A stretch of DNA of 64,000 nt from a marine gamma proteobacterium HTCC2143 (GCA_000169075.1 AAVT01000003.1:124001-188000), one strand, 5' to 3'. Positions 38,887-48,110 are shown, counted from the first letter of the stretch. The notes: generated from the sequence alone by a model not told the origin. Made by a program: numbers and translations.

Positions 38887-41097
38887 GTTGTGCCTGATGA
38901 AATAACAATGATGTATTTTTCGAGAACGTTGAAAGTCTTTATCGATTGACCAGTCAGTTTTATTTTCAATATCAAACATAGTCAAGGCATCGCCATCCAA
39001 TTCAAACTTTCTTTGATTGTTTGAAAATATTAACAGCCCATCTCGAGAAAGCACATTCATTGAGTCCTTGATCAATTGTACATGGTCCCTTTGTACGTCT
39101 AAGGTGTCCGTCATTTTCTTCGAATTGGAAAATGTTGGCGGATCTAACAAAATCAAATCATAAAGATTGTCACAGGTTTTTATCCACTCGAGCACATCTG
39201 CTCGTATCGTACGATGTGCTGTATCACTAAAGCCGTTAAGGGCTAAGTTTTTGTTAGCCCACTCAAGATAGGTAGCCGACAGATCGACGCTGTCGGTGAA
39301 TGTCGCCCCAGCCAGCGCTGCTTGCACGCTAGCGGTAGCGGTATAGCAGAATAAGTTCAGAAACCTATTGCCCTTGGCCTTTTCAGCAATATGCAGCCTC
39401 ACTGGCCGGTGGTCCAGAAACAGACCCGTATCGATGTAGTCTTTTACATTAACCAGAAGCTTTGCCTGCCCCTCCCTCACTTCAAAAAACTCATTACTAT
39501 CATCGTGTTTTCGATATTGACTGGTGCCCTTTTGACGACTGCGCTGTTTTAACACAACAAATTTGGGATCAATGTCTAGCGCGACCGGTATTGCCGCCAT
39601 CACTTCTTGCAGACGCTGCTCAGCTGCCTCAAGCTTTACCGTTGAAGGAGCTGCATATTCTGCAACATGCACCCAACCCTCGTAATAATCGACCGCCACT
39701 GCATATTCAGGCATGTCCGCATCGTAAAGTCGAAAACAACTAATCTCATTTTTCTTCAGCCACTTCTGTAATTGTTTGCGATTTTTACGCAAGCGGTTAG
39801 CAAACATCTGCGCGCCAGCCGGCAGCATTTCCATGGTGAGTGAGCCACCGCGGCTCGCCTCATCAGCTGCTGGCGCCTCTGCTGATCTGGAAGGGTCGTT
39901 GACAAAAAACTCCGGCTCAACTTTAAACGTTAATAACTTGCTGGCGATCGCACCATTGAATAACTGGTATTGCCTGTTGCTACGCAGCCCCATTTGCTTG
40001 CCAAGATCAGGATTACCAGTAAACACGGCCGCTGACCACCCCTCAAATTCGCGCCTCAGCGTTTGACCGAGATTCCGGTAAAGATGGATCAACGATGCCT
40101 CATCGCCGAGACGCTCGCCATACGGCGGGTTGGTGACCACCAAACCTTGGTCGATCACTGCGTGCGTGGGTTTGGCAAAACGGGCCAGCTCTTTTCGAAT
40201 AACCCGCACGCGACCCGTTAACCCAGCGGCATCAATATTTTCGTCGGCGATGTCAATAGACTGCGGGCTGGCGTCGTATCCGCGAATTTCGGGCCACTGG
40301 CGTTGCGAAGCCGCATCGCGTCTCGCAGTCGCTTCCTCCAGCAGACTTTGCCAAAGTATCTCATCGTGGCCCAACCAACCGCTAAACCCCCAGTGGGTTC
40401 GCAGTAGTCCAGGCGCGATATCGGCCATCATCAAAGCGCCTTCGATCAACAAGGTGCCAGAACCACACATGGGGTCCAGCAGCACCCCACCTTTAGCAGC
40501 CATACCGGGCCAGTCTGCCCGTAATAATATCGCCGCTGCCAAATTTTCTTTTAATGGCGCAGCTCCTCCACTTTGCCGATATCCGCGACGGTGCAAACTA
40601 TCACCAGACATATCGATGCTAGTCACCAGCTGCCCCTTACTAACTCGGATATTAATCCGCACCGAGGGGGTAACCCGGTCAACATTAGGGCGACGCCCCA
40701 TCAGCGCGGTAAAGTAATCTGCAATGGCATCTTTTGCTTTTAGAGCTGCAAAATTATCGTGCTTTAAGCCAGGCAAAGATCCCGAAAAATCGATAGCGAA
40801 AGTCCCATCAAGTGATAAATGCCGGTCCCACTCGATACTCTTTACGCCACTATACAATTCATCGACATTACGGCAAGTCACTGTCGCCAGCGGCATCAAG
40901 ATCCGATTAGCCAGCCTCGACCACAAACAACTGCGATAGGCCATTTCCAGTGGCCCATCAAAGTAGACGCCAGCGACGGTCTCTTTAGCGTTGTCCGCGC
41001 CCAGCGTTTTCAGCTCCTCTAGCAACAAAGTTTCCAACCCTTTAGGGCAGCTCGCAAAGTACGATTGGGTTGGAACAGAAGATTTTAGCGATGACAT
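38878..41097 (-). CDS. rlmL: Bifunctional 23S rRNA methyltransferase RlmKL
   Basis: It methylates G2445 (RlmL part) and G2069 (RlmK part) of 23S rRNA. The 739-residue protein has a ferredoxin-like/THUMP N-terminus. It is followed by a first Rossmann methyltransferase with DPMCGSGTLLIEGA and VVTNPPYGERLG. The second, RlmK domain has FLNLFCYTATASVQAA and LILLDPPTFSNSKKM. The length and fused architecture match E. coli YcbY. rmf and pyrD lie beyond its start, an order similar to Pseudomonas. Confidence 0.96.
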   Translation of the reverse strand: MSSLKSSVPTQSYFASCPKGLETLLLEELKTLGADNAKETVAGVYFDGPLEMAYRSCLWSRLANRILMPLATVTCRNVDELYSGVKSIEWDRHLSLDGTFAIDFSGSLPGLKHDNFAALKAKDAIADYFTALMGRRPNVDRVTPSVRINIRVSKGQLVTSIDMSGDSLHRRGYRQSGGAAPLKENLAAAILLRADWPGMAAKGGVLLDPMCGSGTLLIEGALMMADIAPGLLRTHWGFSGWLGHDEILWQSLLEEATARRDAASQRQWPEIRGYDASPQSIDIADENIDAAGLTGRVRVIRKELARFAKPTHAVIDQGLVVTNPPYGERLGDEASLIHLYRNLGQTLRREFEGWSAAVFTGNPDLGKQMGLRSNRQYQLFNGAIASKLLTFKVEPEFFVNDPSRSAEAPAADEASRGGSLTMEMLPAGAQMFANRLRKNRKQLQKWLKKNEISCFRLYDADMPEYAVAVDYYEGWVHVAEYAAPSTVKLEAAEQRLQEVMAAIPVALDIDPKFVVLKQRSRQKGTSQYRKHDDSNEFFEVREGQAKLLVNVKDYIDTGLFLDHRPVRLHIAEKAKGNRFLNLFCYTATASVQAALAGATFTDSVDLSATYLEWANKNLALNGFSDTAHRTIRADVLEWIKTCDNLYDLILLDPPTFSNSKKMTDTLDVQRDHVQLIKDSMNVLSRDGLLIFSNNQRKFELDGDALTMFDIENKTDWSIDKDFQRSRKIHHCYFIRHNKK

Positions 41098-41504
41098 AGT
41101 TACTGGGCCTGTTGGGATATTGTCTTAGATCATATGGTGATAACAATGAAAGTCGGGATAACTCGAAGGTATAGTTTACATTTTAACCAGTGCTAAGTAT
41201 TTGTTTTTTATAGGCTATATGCAGACAATCAGCCGACTAACATACCGCCATAAAAATCTGAATTTTCAGTAGTCGACAGCCGGCTGTTGATTTGCTTATA
41301 GTGTGTTTCCGGCGCAGCGCGATTCTATCAATTCCTGCACGGAACCACTACTAACTATATCCATTCATTGAATGACAACATAGGACCATAGTACACAGAC
41401 CTTGACTCTCTAAATGACACTACTTGCAACCAGATCTCATCTCGATGGTTCAAGTAGCACAGTGATTTGTAAATAATTCCGAGAATTAGAACGAGGCTTA
41501 ATCA
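41098..41504. other. Intergenic region between divergent rlmKL and rmf
   Basis: About 400 A+T-rich bases. They must contain the growth-phase-controlled rmf promoter and the rlmKL promoter; I found no pair of hexamers good enough to annotate, and no small open frame worth calling. Confidence 0.4.
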
Positions 41505-41708
41505 ATGAGAAGACAAAAACGTGATATGACTGAACGCGCATTTTCGAAAGGCTATCAAGCTGGTTCCAGCGGCCGCCATAAAGAAGCCTGCCCCCATGAT
41601 AATGGCGATGTTCGCCAGCAATGGTTAACCGGCTGGCGCGAGGGCCGAACAGATCAATGGGATGGATACACCGGCGTGTCCGGTATACATAAATTGGAAT
41701 TACACTAA
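41505..41708 (+). CDS. rmf: Ribosome modulation factor RMF
   Basis: A 67-residue basic protein that binds 70S ribosomes in stationary phase and pairs them into inactive 100S dimers. It has the family signature RRQKRDMTERAFSKGYQAG and QWLTGWREGR.DQWDG. It is longer than the 55-residue E. coli form and shares the C-terminal TG..GIHKL tail of Pseudomonas RMF. GAGG lies eight bases before the ATG. A long hairpin follows the stop codon by six bases. Confidence 0.95.
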   Translation: MRRQKRDMTERAFSKGYQAGSSGRHKEACPHDNGDVRQQWLTGWREGRTDQWDGYTGVSGIHKLELH

Positions 41709-41713
41709 ACACT

Positions 41714-41750
41714 AACAACTGGGAAGCTTGTCACAAGCTTTCCAGTTGTT
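41714..41750 (+). terminator. Long 3' hairpin of the rmf message
   Basis: Two 17-base arms form a near-perfect stem with one G-U pair and a three-base TCA loop; the outer arms are AACAACTGG and CCAGTTGTT. No T-tract follows, so it may act more as a 3' stabilising structure than as a simple terminator. Confidence 0.75.
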
Positions 41751-41882
41751 ACTCAATAACCCTTTAAAAAATCAGTTATACGCTAACCCCACTATCTATC
41801 CCTGCCGCTAGTTTCTCTGTTATATTCACTGGGTCTGATTCAGACACTAATGGACTATTCACTCATCATAAGGATTATGATA

Positions 41883-42608
41883 ATGAGACTATCTGCGCTT
41901 TTATTGCCGCATGGCAATCGTTTTGTTCCAACACTCTCTGCTTGTTTACTGTGCTACTCAAGCTCTTACTCGCTATCGGCTTACCTCACTGTTGACGATT
42001 TATCAGTTGGCGATCTGTTAATTACTGAAGTTATGGCGAACCCTGCCGCGGTGTCCGACGATGCTGGCGAATGGTTTGAAATCATCAACACAACGAACGA
42101 TGAAATCGATCTAAACGGGCTATTGTTGCGAGACAATGGAGGCGATAAACATGCTGTATCCAGAGGTATGGCTCCGCTATTGGCTGCCGGTGCCTACTTC
42201 ACTTTCGGCAGAAATGGCAATGCCGACAGTAATGGTGGCTACCAAACTGACTACACCTATCGGGCATTTTCCCTAGCAAACAACGGTGACGAAATTATCC
42301 TTGAAACTGCAACGACAATAATAGACAGCCTGTTCTATAGCACCTCTATTTTTGGCGCCGCAGGCCATAGCGCCGAGCTGACCGTCAGTGGGTTTTCGTT
42401 GACACCCAGTGATTGGACTTATGGCTCGGGAGACATAGGTTCACCGGGCGCCGCAGGCCGGTATTCTCCCATTATAGACACGATAGATTCGAGCTTTGAT
42501 GACGACTACCAAGCAGTTAGCGTTGCGGAACCGGCTGTGAGCTTGCTAATGCTACTCGGCGTAAGCTGCCTTATCGCCGGAAGGTTTAAATTCAACGGCT
42601 TATCGTAA
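41883..42608 (+). CDS. Secreted lamin-tail-domain protein with PEP-CTERM-like end
   Basis: A 241-residue exported protein with an N-terminal signal (about 1-34). A lamin tail domain (about 45-160) contains LLITEVMANPA, GEWFEIINTTNDEIDLNGL and FSLANNGDEIIL. A C-terminal segment reads AEPAVSLLMLLGVSCLIAG then a basic RFKF. That last pattern (xEP, hydrophobic helix, basic end) resembles PEP-CTERM sorting signals read by exosortase, with AEP for PEP. AAGGA eight bases before the ATG at 41883 decides the start over ATGs at 41850 and 41877. It stands between rmf and the dihydroorotate dehydrogenase gene. Its function is unknown, probably cell-surface. Confidence 0.75.
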   Translation: MRLSALLLPHGNRFVPTLSACLLCYSSSYSLSAYLTVDDLSVGDLLITEVMANPAAVSDDAGEWFEIINTTNDEIDLNGLLLRDNGGDKHAVSRGMAPLLAAGAYFTFGRNGNADSNGGYQTDYTYRAFSLANNGDEIILETATTIIDSLFYSTSIFGAAGHSAELTVSGFSLTPSDWTYGSGDIGSPGAAGRYSPIIDTIDSSFDDDYQAVSVAEPAVSLLMLLGVSCLIAGRFKFNGLS

Positions 42609-42761
42609 GCGCTCTACCTCATACACTGGTACTACTATTGGCAGTGTATGAGGACTAATTTCACTATTGCTTTAGGTTCTCACCTGAAAGGCTAGTGCGT
42701 TATTCTTCCGTTCTCTGTAAAATACGGGTCGACGTTACTTAGCCACAAGAGCCGACTCCCT

Positions 42762-44387
42762 TTGAAAACAGAATTTTTAGGCAAAACCCTGTCAGGTCCG
42801 TTCACTATCCCATCGGGTATCGTGACCTGCTCAGCCCCCATCATTCAGGCGTTTTTTGATGCCATTCCTGAGGTTGGTGTATTGACTACCAAAAGTATCG
42901 GACCGGAGCCCCGGCTCGGTTATCGGGAACCTGTTTTGAGTCAGTATGCACCGGGATGTTTCGTAAATGCGGTGGGACTCACCAACCCTGGCGCTGAACA
43001 GGCAGCGGTATTGATGGCTAGATTGGACATTCCTGAGGACCGGTTCTTATTAATCTCTATCTTTGGCGGCAATGTCGACGAATATGTACAAGTCGCAAAA
43101 ATCATGGCGCCGTTCGCCGATGGCTTAGAGCTTAATTTATCCTGTCCTCACGCCAAAGGCTACGGCATGGCCATGGGTCAGGATCCAGATCTCGTCAGAG
43201 AAATAACCGCTGCCGTGAAAGCGGCTGTGACTATACCGGTCATTCCAAAGCTCACACCTAACGTGCCTAATATCGGAGAAATAGCAGCCGCTGCAGTTGC
43301 CGGCGGTGCTGATGCTATTTGTGGCGTTAATACAGTTGGACCCGGGCAGTACAATAGTCACGGACAGGCGGTCCTCAGTAATGGCATGGGAGGGATGTCA
43401 GGGAAAGGTGTGCTGCCAATTGCACTGAAATGTGTCGATGAAATTAGCAACGCTGTGGACTGTCCTATTATTGCCTGCGGGGGTATCAGCAGCGCCGACA
43501 ATGTTCGCAGCTTCCAAAAGGCAGGCGCAAAAATTATCGGCATTGGATCAGCCTTGGTAGGCATGACGACGGCACAAATAGGCGACTATTTTTCTGCGCT
43601 CAGCAGCGATTTATTGGCTGACACTGAAAAGGCCGAATCGTTAGTTCGGTACGATATCGACATGAGTTTTGACTCGGTCACACTGGTAAAAAATGAGAAG
43701 ATTTGCGACGACATTTCCATACTTACGTTCAATAAGAAAGTAGGCGTCCAGGCAGGTGAGTTTGTCTTCTTGTGGATTCCGGGTCTTGGCGAAAAACCGT
43801 TCTCAGCATTGACTGATGATCCGTTTTCTCTGGTTGTTATCAATCTTGGCACCTTCACAAAGACCTTGATTGATCTGGAACCCGGTGCCGAAGCGTACGT
43901 GCGCGGCCCTCACGGCATGCCGGTCAATCCGCCTGAGGGTGCAAAAATAATGACCGTCAGCGGCGGTACCGGTCTGGCTGCAGTTTACCAACTCGCTCGG
44001 GATTTAGGCGACGAAGGTCCGCAGTGCCCTGAGATGTTTGTTGGTGCACGCAGCGACGATCGACTGTACTTTATTGATGAATGCAAAGCCATTAGCACTC
44101 TCCATATTGCCACTGACGATGGGAGTCGTGGTTACAATGGCCGGGTTACCGACATGTTGCGCGAACGACTCCAACAGTTATCCGCCAACGAGCTGGAAAA
44201 TCTCTATTTTTATAATTGCGGCCCAGAGCCGATGGTCCATGCGGCAATCGCCGTACAAAAAGAGTTTTGTGGCAATCACCAAATTCACAGCGCTATTGAT
44301 TACATGACAAAATGTGGTGTCGGTATTTGCGGGGCTTGTAATGCCCCTGACGGCAGGCGCCTGTGTGTTGACGGTCCATTCCTGTAA
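42762..44387 (+). CDS. Fused dihydroorotate dehydrogenase PyrD with PyrK-like electron-transfer domain
   Basis: A 541-residue fusion. Residues 1-300 are a class 1 dihydroorotate dehydrogenase: the catalytic base is C128 in NLSCPH, with the FMN-site segments TKSIGPEP and ACGGISSADNV. Residues 310-541 match PyrK, a ferredoxin-reductase-like module with FAD/NAD binding (SGGTGLAAVY, YNCGPEPM). It ends in a [2Fe-2S] cysteine cluster at C518, C523, C526 and C535. In class 1B enzymes PyrD and PyrK are separate subunits that pass electrons to NAD+. The start is TTG with only a weak ribosome-binding site. A dihydropyrimidine-type activity cannot be ruled out. Confidence 0.85.
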   Translation: MKTEFLGKTLSGPFTIPSGIVTCSAPIIQAFFDAIPEVGVLTTKSIGPEPRLGYREPVLSQYAPGCFVNAVGLTNPGAEQAAVLMARLDIPEDRFLLISIFGGNVDEYVQVAKIMAPFADGLELNLSCPHAKGYGMAMGQDPDLVREITAAVKAAVTIPVIPKLTPNVPNIGEIAAAAVAGGADAICGVNTVGPGQYNSHGQAVLSNGMGGMSGKGVLPIALKCVDEISNAVDCPIIACGGISSADNVRSFQKAGAKIIGIGSALVGMTTAQIGDYFSALSSDLLADTEKAESLVRYDIDMSFDSVTLVKNEKICDDISILTFNKKVGVQAGEFVFLWIPGLGEKPFSALTDDPFSLVVINLGTFTKTLIDLEPGAEAYVRGPHGMPVNPPEGAKIMTVSGGTGLAAVYQLARDLGDEGPQCPEMFVGARSDDRLYFIDECKAISTLHIATDDGSRGYNGRVTDMLRERLQQLSANELENLYFYNCGPEPMVHAAIAVQKEFCGNHQIHSAIDYMTKCGVGICGACNAPDGRRLCVDGPFL

Positions 44388-44483
44388 CCACACAGCACTT
44401 TCAAACAGTCAGGCCTAAATTCAAACAGCCTAGTATAATCTCTTTAGGGTTTTGGTATTAAACAGCCAGAGACGAGTGAATAG

Positions 44484-44738
44484 TCAATCGCCATTAGTGT
44501 AACGCCGCTTTATCCACCAGTCCTTTTCATTCAGGTAGGCCCTATTCCGACGTCGCTGACTTCGTCTGCAGCCAGTATTAGGCACCAAATCAAGCTGTCG
44601 CCTTACTCGTCTTTCTCGTTGATTCCGAGGGTCTTCGAAAAGTTCCAGTAAAAAAGCGTCCCGATCTTGAACCGCTCTATTAATTTCACGGGGCGCTTCT
44701 CCCCGAACTTCTACCTTATTCAACCTAGCTCTATTCAT
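44484..44738 (-). CDS. Small arginine-rich hypothetical protein
   Basis: A hydrophilic protein of 84 residues from the ATG at 44738 (GGA six bases upstream; an ATG at 44753 lacks one). It has many arginines (RRVRRQLD, CRRSQRRRNR) and a tryptophan-rich end (DWWIKRRY). The composition suggests nucleic-acid or ribosome binding, but no family is recognised. It precedes nothing co-directional except by 157 bases from the DUF2835 gene upstream, so the two might share a transcript. Confidence 0.55.
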   Translation of the reverse strand: MNRARLNKVEVRGEAPREINRAVQDRDAFLLELFEDPRNQRERRVRRQLDLVPNTGCRRSQRRRNRAYLNEKDWWIKRRYTNGD

Positions 44739-44894
44739 CAAAAATCCATTCATGACGGCTTATTTCTATGCCTCTCTCAAGCTTCCCGTATACATCATGT
44801 ACAGGCTATGTTGTTTACCACTCCCGTTCAACGTTAATCGAGTCAGTCTTTGATCTAGAGCATCATAAACTTTCAACCAACGACATTGTTAATT

Positions 44895-45116
44895 CTACAG
44901 CCTTGTAATCGACTGAAATTTTGCCTGTTGGTCAAATTCAATGACAAACCTCCCTGAAATTCCATGATGAGTAACAAACGGTTGTAGAATATTAGCGGGG
45001 AACCGTACCCGTCGACCATCGCTACCGAGGGTTGAGACGACGGCACTAGGGACCTGATAGTATTTAAGATACTCGGTTGCCGTTATCGTGATATCAACAA
45101 TCAGTTTATCCATCAA
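44895..45116 (-). CDS. DUF2835 family protein
   Basis: A 73-residue protein with the DUF2835 pattern: ITATEYLKYYQ, DGRRVRFPANILQPFVTHHGI.GRF and a hydrophobic end. The family is small, found in gammaproteobacteria, and has no known function. It starts MMDK, so either methionine may be used. Confidence 0.8.
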   Translation of the reverse strand: MMDKLIVDITITATEYLKYYQVPSAVVSTLGSDGRRVRFPANILQPFVTHHGISGRFVIEFDQQAKFQSITRL

Positions 45117-45656
45117 CTCGCGTGCTCTTCAGCCGACATAACCCTGCTCCATCGTTACTCTATAAATACCCAGCTACCCTATACCAAGAACGTTTCCCTT
45201 TGGTGACTCGAGTAAAATTTATTAATAAGTCGACCAACAGAACCGCCGCGGGGATATAGTGATCAATCTATTATCAGCGAATGTAGCAGACTAATTAGCC
45301 TGTCAACACCTTGATGCGATACCATGCCTTACCATATCAGAAAAATAACCCTAGCATGCCTGTCAGAGACTTGCGTCCGTTTACCATTTCGACGATTTAA
45401 ATTCCTTTAAAAGCTTAGCTTAAGCTATCGATTTTGTTAGAATTTTGAACAATAGCGCTGCTAACAGGAACTTGTGGTCTAATCCGGGTCAAATGTTGCT
45501 CAAACCGGACTTTAGAGGCACTTTAACAGCGCATCGGTACTAACAATATTAAGCGCGATTAACCGCTAGACAGATAGCTTTATCATTGACGATGAAGCCA
45601 GCAATGGCAGAACTGTCAATACAACCGTCACCTTTTGATAAATGAAGTAGATAATA
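45117..45656. other. Intergenic region upstream of the MoxR operon
   Basis: This 540-base gap separates the divergent DUF2835 and moxR genes. It should hold the promoter of the long VWA operon. I saw no strong sigma-70 or sigma-54 element, no repeat and no plausible small gene. A palindromic AAGCTTAGCTTAAGCT-like stretch near 45410-45426 is the only structure noticed. Confidence 0.4.
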
Positions 45657-46622
45657 ATGAACGAACGGCACGACCTAGACACGATAAAAACATGGCTGGA
45701 AAGCCAAATCATCGGACAACAACAACTGGTTGAACGATTATTGATTGCCTTATTAGCCGACGGCCATTTACTCGTCGAGGGTGCTCCAGGCTTGGCCAAA
45801 ACAAAAGCGATCAAATCATTAGCAGACGTTGTTGACGGCGACTTTCATCGTATCCAGTTCACCCCAGACTTGTTGCCTGGCGATGTCACGGGCACCGATA
45901 TATTTCGCCCCGAAGATGGCTCCTTTCAATTCCAAAAAGGACCAATCTTCCATAATCTGGTACTCGCTGATGAAATTAATCGAGCGCCGGCGAAAGTTCA
46001 ATCGGCTTTATTAGAAGCCATGGCAGAGCGACAAGTGAGTGTCGGTAAGACCACCTATCCCCTTGAGGAGCTATTTTTAGTAATGGCGACCCAAAATCCT
46101 ATTGAACAGGAAGGCACCTACCCATTGCCCGAAGCACAACTGGACCGTTTTTTAATGCATGTCCGAGTCGACTATCCAAGTACGGAAGCCGAGCGGCAAA
46201 TATTACAGCTGGTTCGCAGTGAGGCCATCGCCGCCAGTGAGCCGACACCTGCGCCTCAACCCTTACCGCAGAGCACTATTTTTTCGGCCAGACAACAAAT
46301 ACTTACATTGCATTCAGCGCCAGCAGTAGAGGAATACATAGTGCAACTCATCATGGCGAGTCGTCATCCTGAAAAATACAGCAGTGACCTCACTGCATGG
46401 ATTGAGTTTGGAGCAAGTCCTCGCGGTACCATTGCACTGGACAGTTGTGCCCGCGCACACGCTTGGCTAAACGGGCAAGATTTTGTCAGCCCGGATGACG
46501 TTCAATCGATCGCAGCAGACGTGTTGCGTCATCGTCTTATTCTGAGCTTTGAAGCCGAAGCAAACGGAATCAGTACCGACGATGTTATCGACGAATTGCT
46601 GCGTCTGGTTCCTGTAGGGTAA
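45657..46622 (+). CDS. MoxR family AAA+ ATPase
   Basis: A 321-residue AAA+ ATPase of the MoxR group, thought to act as a chaperone that assembles or activates complexes together with von Willebrand A proteins. Walker A GAPGLAKTK (about 42-50), Walker B LVLADEIN, the pore/arginine segments QNPIEQEGTYPLPEAQLDRFL and a C-terminal lid (ASPRGTIALDSCARAHAWL) are present. It opens a tight series of six genes. Confidence 0.93.
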   Translation: MNERHDLDTIKTWLESQIIGQQQLVERLLIALLADGHLLVEGAPGLAKTKAIKSLADVVDGDFHRIQFTPDLLPGDVTGTDIFRPEDGSFQFQKGPIFHNLVLADEINRAPAKVQSALLEAMAERQVSVGKTTYPLEELFLVMATQNPIEQEGTYPLPEAQLDRFLMHVRVDYPSTEAERQILQLVRSEAIAASEPTPAPQPLPQSTIFSARQQILTLHSAPAVEEYIVQLIMASRHPEKYSSDLTAWIEFGASPRGTIALDSCARAHAWLNGQDFVSPDDVQSIAADVLRHRLILSFEAEANGISTDDVIDELLRLVPVG

Positions 46623-46633
46623 GGATACTAGCC

Positions 46634-47617
46634 ATGACGATTTCTGATAACGGTAACCGCATGAATGCTGTTTTGACCGGTGCCTACATCGATCTGGCCG
46701 GTCTCATTGGCGCCCGGTTTTCCGCGAAAGACTTAAAACTTCAGCAGCGCCGCAAAGCTTTGAGCTTGTTGGCGGGACCCAATAAGACGAATTTTCGAGG
46801 TAGAGGTATCGACTTCGAGGAAGTGAGAGCCTATCAACCCGGCGATGATATTCGCACAATAGACTGGCGAGTGACTGCGCGCAGCGGAAAAGCCTACACC
46901 AAACTTTTTCAGGAAGAGAGAGAGCGCCCTACTTTGGTCGCGATAGACCAACGCCAGTCAATGTTTTTCGGTAGCAAAACATGTTTTAAATCCGTGATGG
47001 CCTGTTATCTTGGCGCATTGATCACTTGGTCCGGATTACAGAATAACGATCGTGTTGGCGGTTTGGTATTCGGTAACAGTCGCCATCAGGAAGTGCGCCC
47101 GCGACGCAGTCGACAATCCGCGTTAGCGTTAATTCATCTGATGCTAGAATTTAACCAACTTCTAGACCGAGACAGTGGTATCGAACAGTCCCCGACTCAG
47201 GGACTGGAAGAATCATTAATAGAACTTCGTCGCGTTGCGAGACCGGGTAGCGCCGTTTATATCATCAGTGATTTTTCCGGCTATGATAAAGGCGATGTTC
47301 TCAAACATTTATATCAACTGTCACGCCATTGCGAAATAACCGCCATCTTCGTTTATGATCCGTTGGAACAACGACTACCACCTCCTGGACAATACACGGT
47401 AACGGATGGAAAACAACGCAATATCATTCAGACTGGCGACGCAAAAGTTCGTCAACACTATGAAGAACATTTTGAACAGCACCGCTACGATCTCAAACAG
47501 CAGCTCGGAAAACTAGGTATACCCCTTATCCAAATTGGCACAGACCAAGCACCCTTACAAAGTCTGCTGACCTACTATGGCTCAACTCGTCGCCGATCCA
47601 AGGGAGCTAAGCCGTAA
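46634..47617 (+). CDS. DUF58 domain protein
   Basis: A 327-residue soluble protein with the DUF58 hallmark RGIDFEEVRAYQPGDDIRTIDWRVTARSGKAYTK (quoted in part: key residues E, Y, D, W, R). It has a degenerate VWA-like fold (ERPTLVAIDQRQSMFFG). DUF58 proteins accompany MoxR ATPases and VWA proteins. Eleven bases separate it from moxR, and one base lies between its stop and the next start. Confidence 0.9.
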   Translation: MTISDNGNRMNAVLTGAYIDLAGLIGARFSAKDLKLQQRRKALSLLAGPNKTNFRGRGIDFEEVRAYQPGDDIRTIDWRVTARSGKAYTKLFQEERERPTLVAIDQRQSMFFGSKTCFKSVMACYLGALITWSGLQNNDRVGGLVFGNSRHQEVRPRRSRQSALALIHLMLEFNQLLDRDSGIEQSPTQGLEESLIELRRVARPGSAVYIISDFSGYDKGDVLKHLYQLSRHCEITAIFVYDPLEQRLPPPGQYTVTDGKQRNIIQTGDAKVRQHYEEHFEQHRYDLKQQLGKLGIPLIQIGTDQAPLQSLLTYYGSTRRRSKGAKP

Positions 47618-47618
47618 T

Positions 47619-48110
47619 ATGCCGGATCAAGACCCCTTAGCCCAACTGCGTGATATCCACTTACCCGATGCTATTAGTTTTTGGCCATTGGCCCCCGGCT
47701 GGTGGATCGTTGGACTACTTCTTATCTTGCTACTGCTTGTTGTTTGCAATTTTTTGTATCGGTCAAAGAAACGCAATAGATATCGGGTGCTAGCCGTCAG
47801 GGAGCTAGCAAATTTAGATCAGTATTTCGGGCAGCCCGCGCTCTATTTACAACATCTTAATCACCTGCTTAAACAAACCGCACTCGCCACCAAGTCGACC
47901 ACCGATATCGCCGCTTTAAGCGGTAACGAATGGTTAGATTTTTTAGACTTCACGGGTAAAACTACGCAATTCAATCAGGGCGCGGGCCGGGTATTGAACC
48001 ATGGCCCCTACGCCCCTTCTGTACCGGAATTGGACCCGGAGACGCTTCAACTACTGTGTAAGCAGTGGATAATGCGTCATGATTTCCCTAAAAGCGGTGC
48101 CTCTAAATGA
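47619..48110 (+). CDS. DUF4381 domain membrane protein
   Basis: A 163-residue protein from the ATG at 47619, with AAGGGAG twelve bases upstream; an earlier ATG at 47577 lies inside the DUF58 gene. It begins LAQLRDIHLPD.ISFWPLAPGWW, typical of DUF4381, followed by one transmembrane helix (about 30-50) and a cytoplasmic tail. It is a usual member of MoxR-VWA operons. Its stop overlaps the next start as ATGA. Confidence 0.88.
   Translation: MPDQDPLAQLRDIHLPDAISFWPLAPGWWIVGLLLILLLLVVCNFLYRSKKRNRYRVLAVRELANLDQYFGQPALYLQHLNHLLKQTALATKSTTDIAALSGNEWLDFLDFTGKTTQFNQGAGRVLNHGPYAPSVPELDPETLQLLCKQWIMRHDFPKSGASK

Noticed and set aside
40130..40717. 195-codon open frame opposite rlmKL
   Set aside because: It is an antisense shadow of a well-supported gene with no domain of its own.
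42762..44387. Dihydropyrimidine dehydrogenase instead of dihydroorotate dehydrogenase
   Set aside because: The catalytic-cysteine segment and the C-terminal PyrK-type [2Fe-2S] end fit class 1B dihydroorotate dehydrogenase better, and the N-terminal iron-sulfur domain of dihydropyrimidine dehydrogenase is absent. Not excluded completely.
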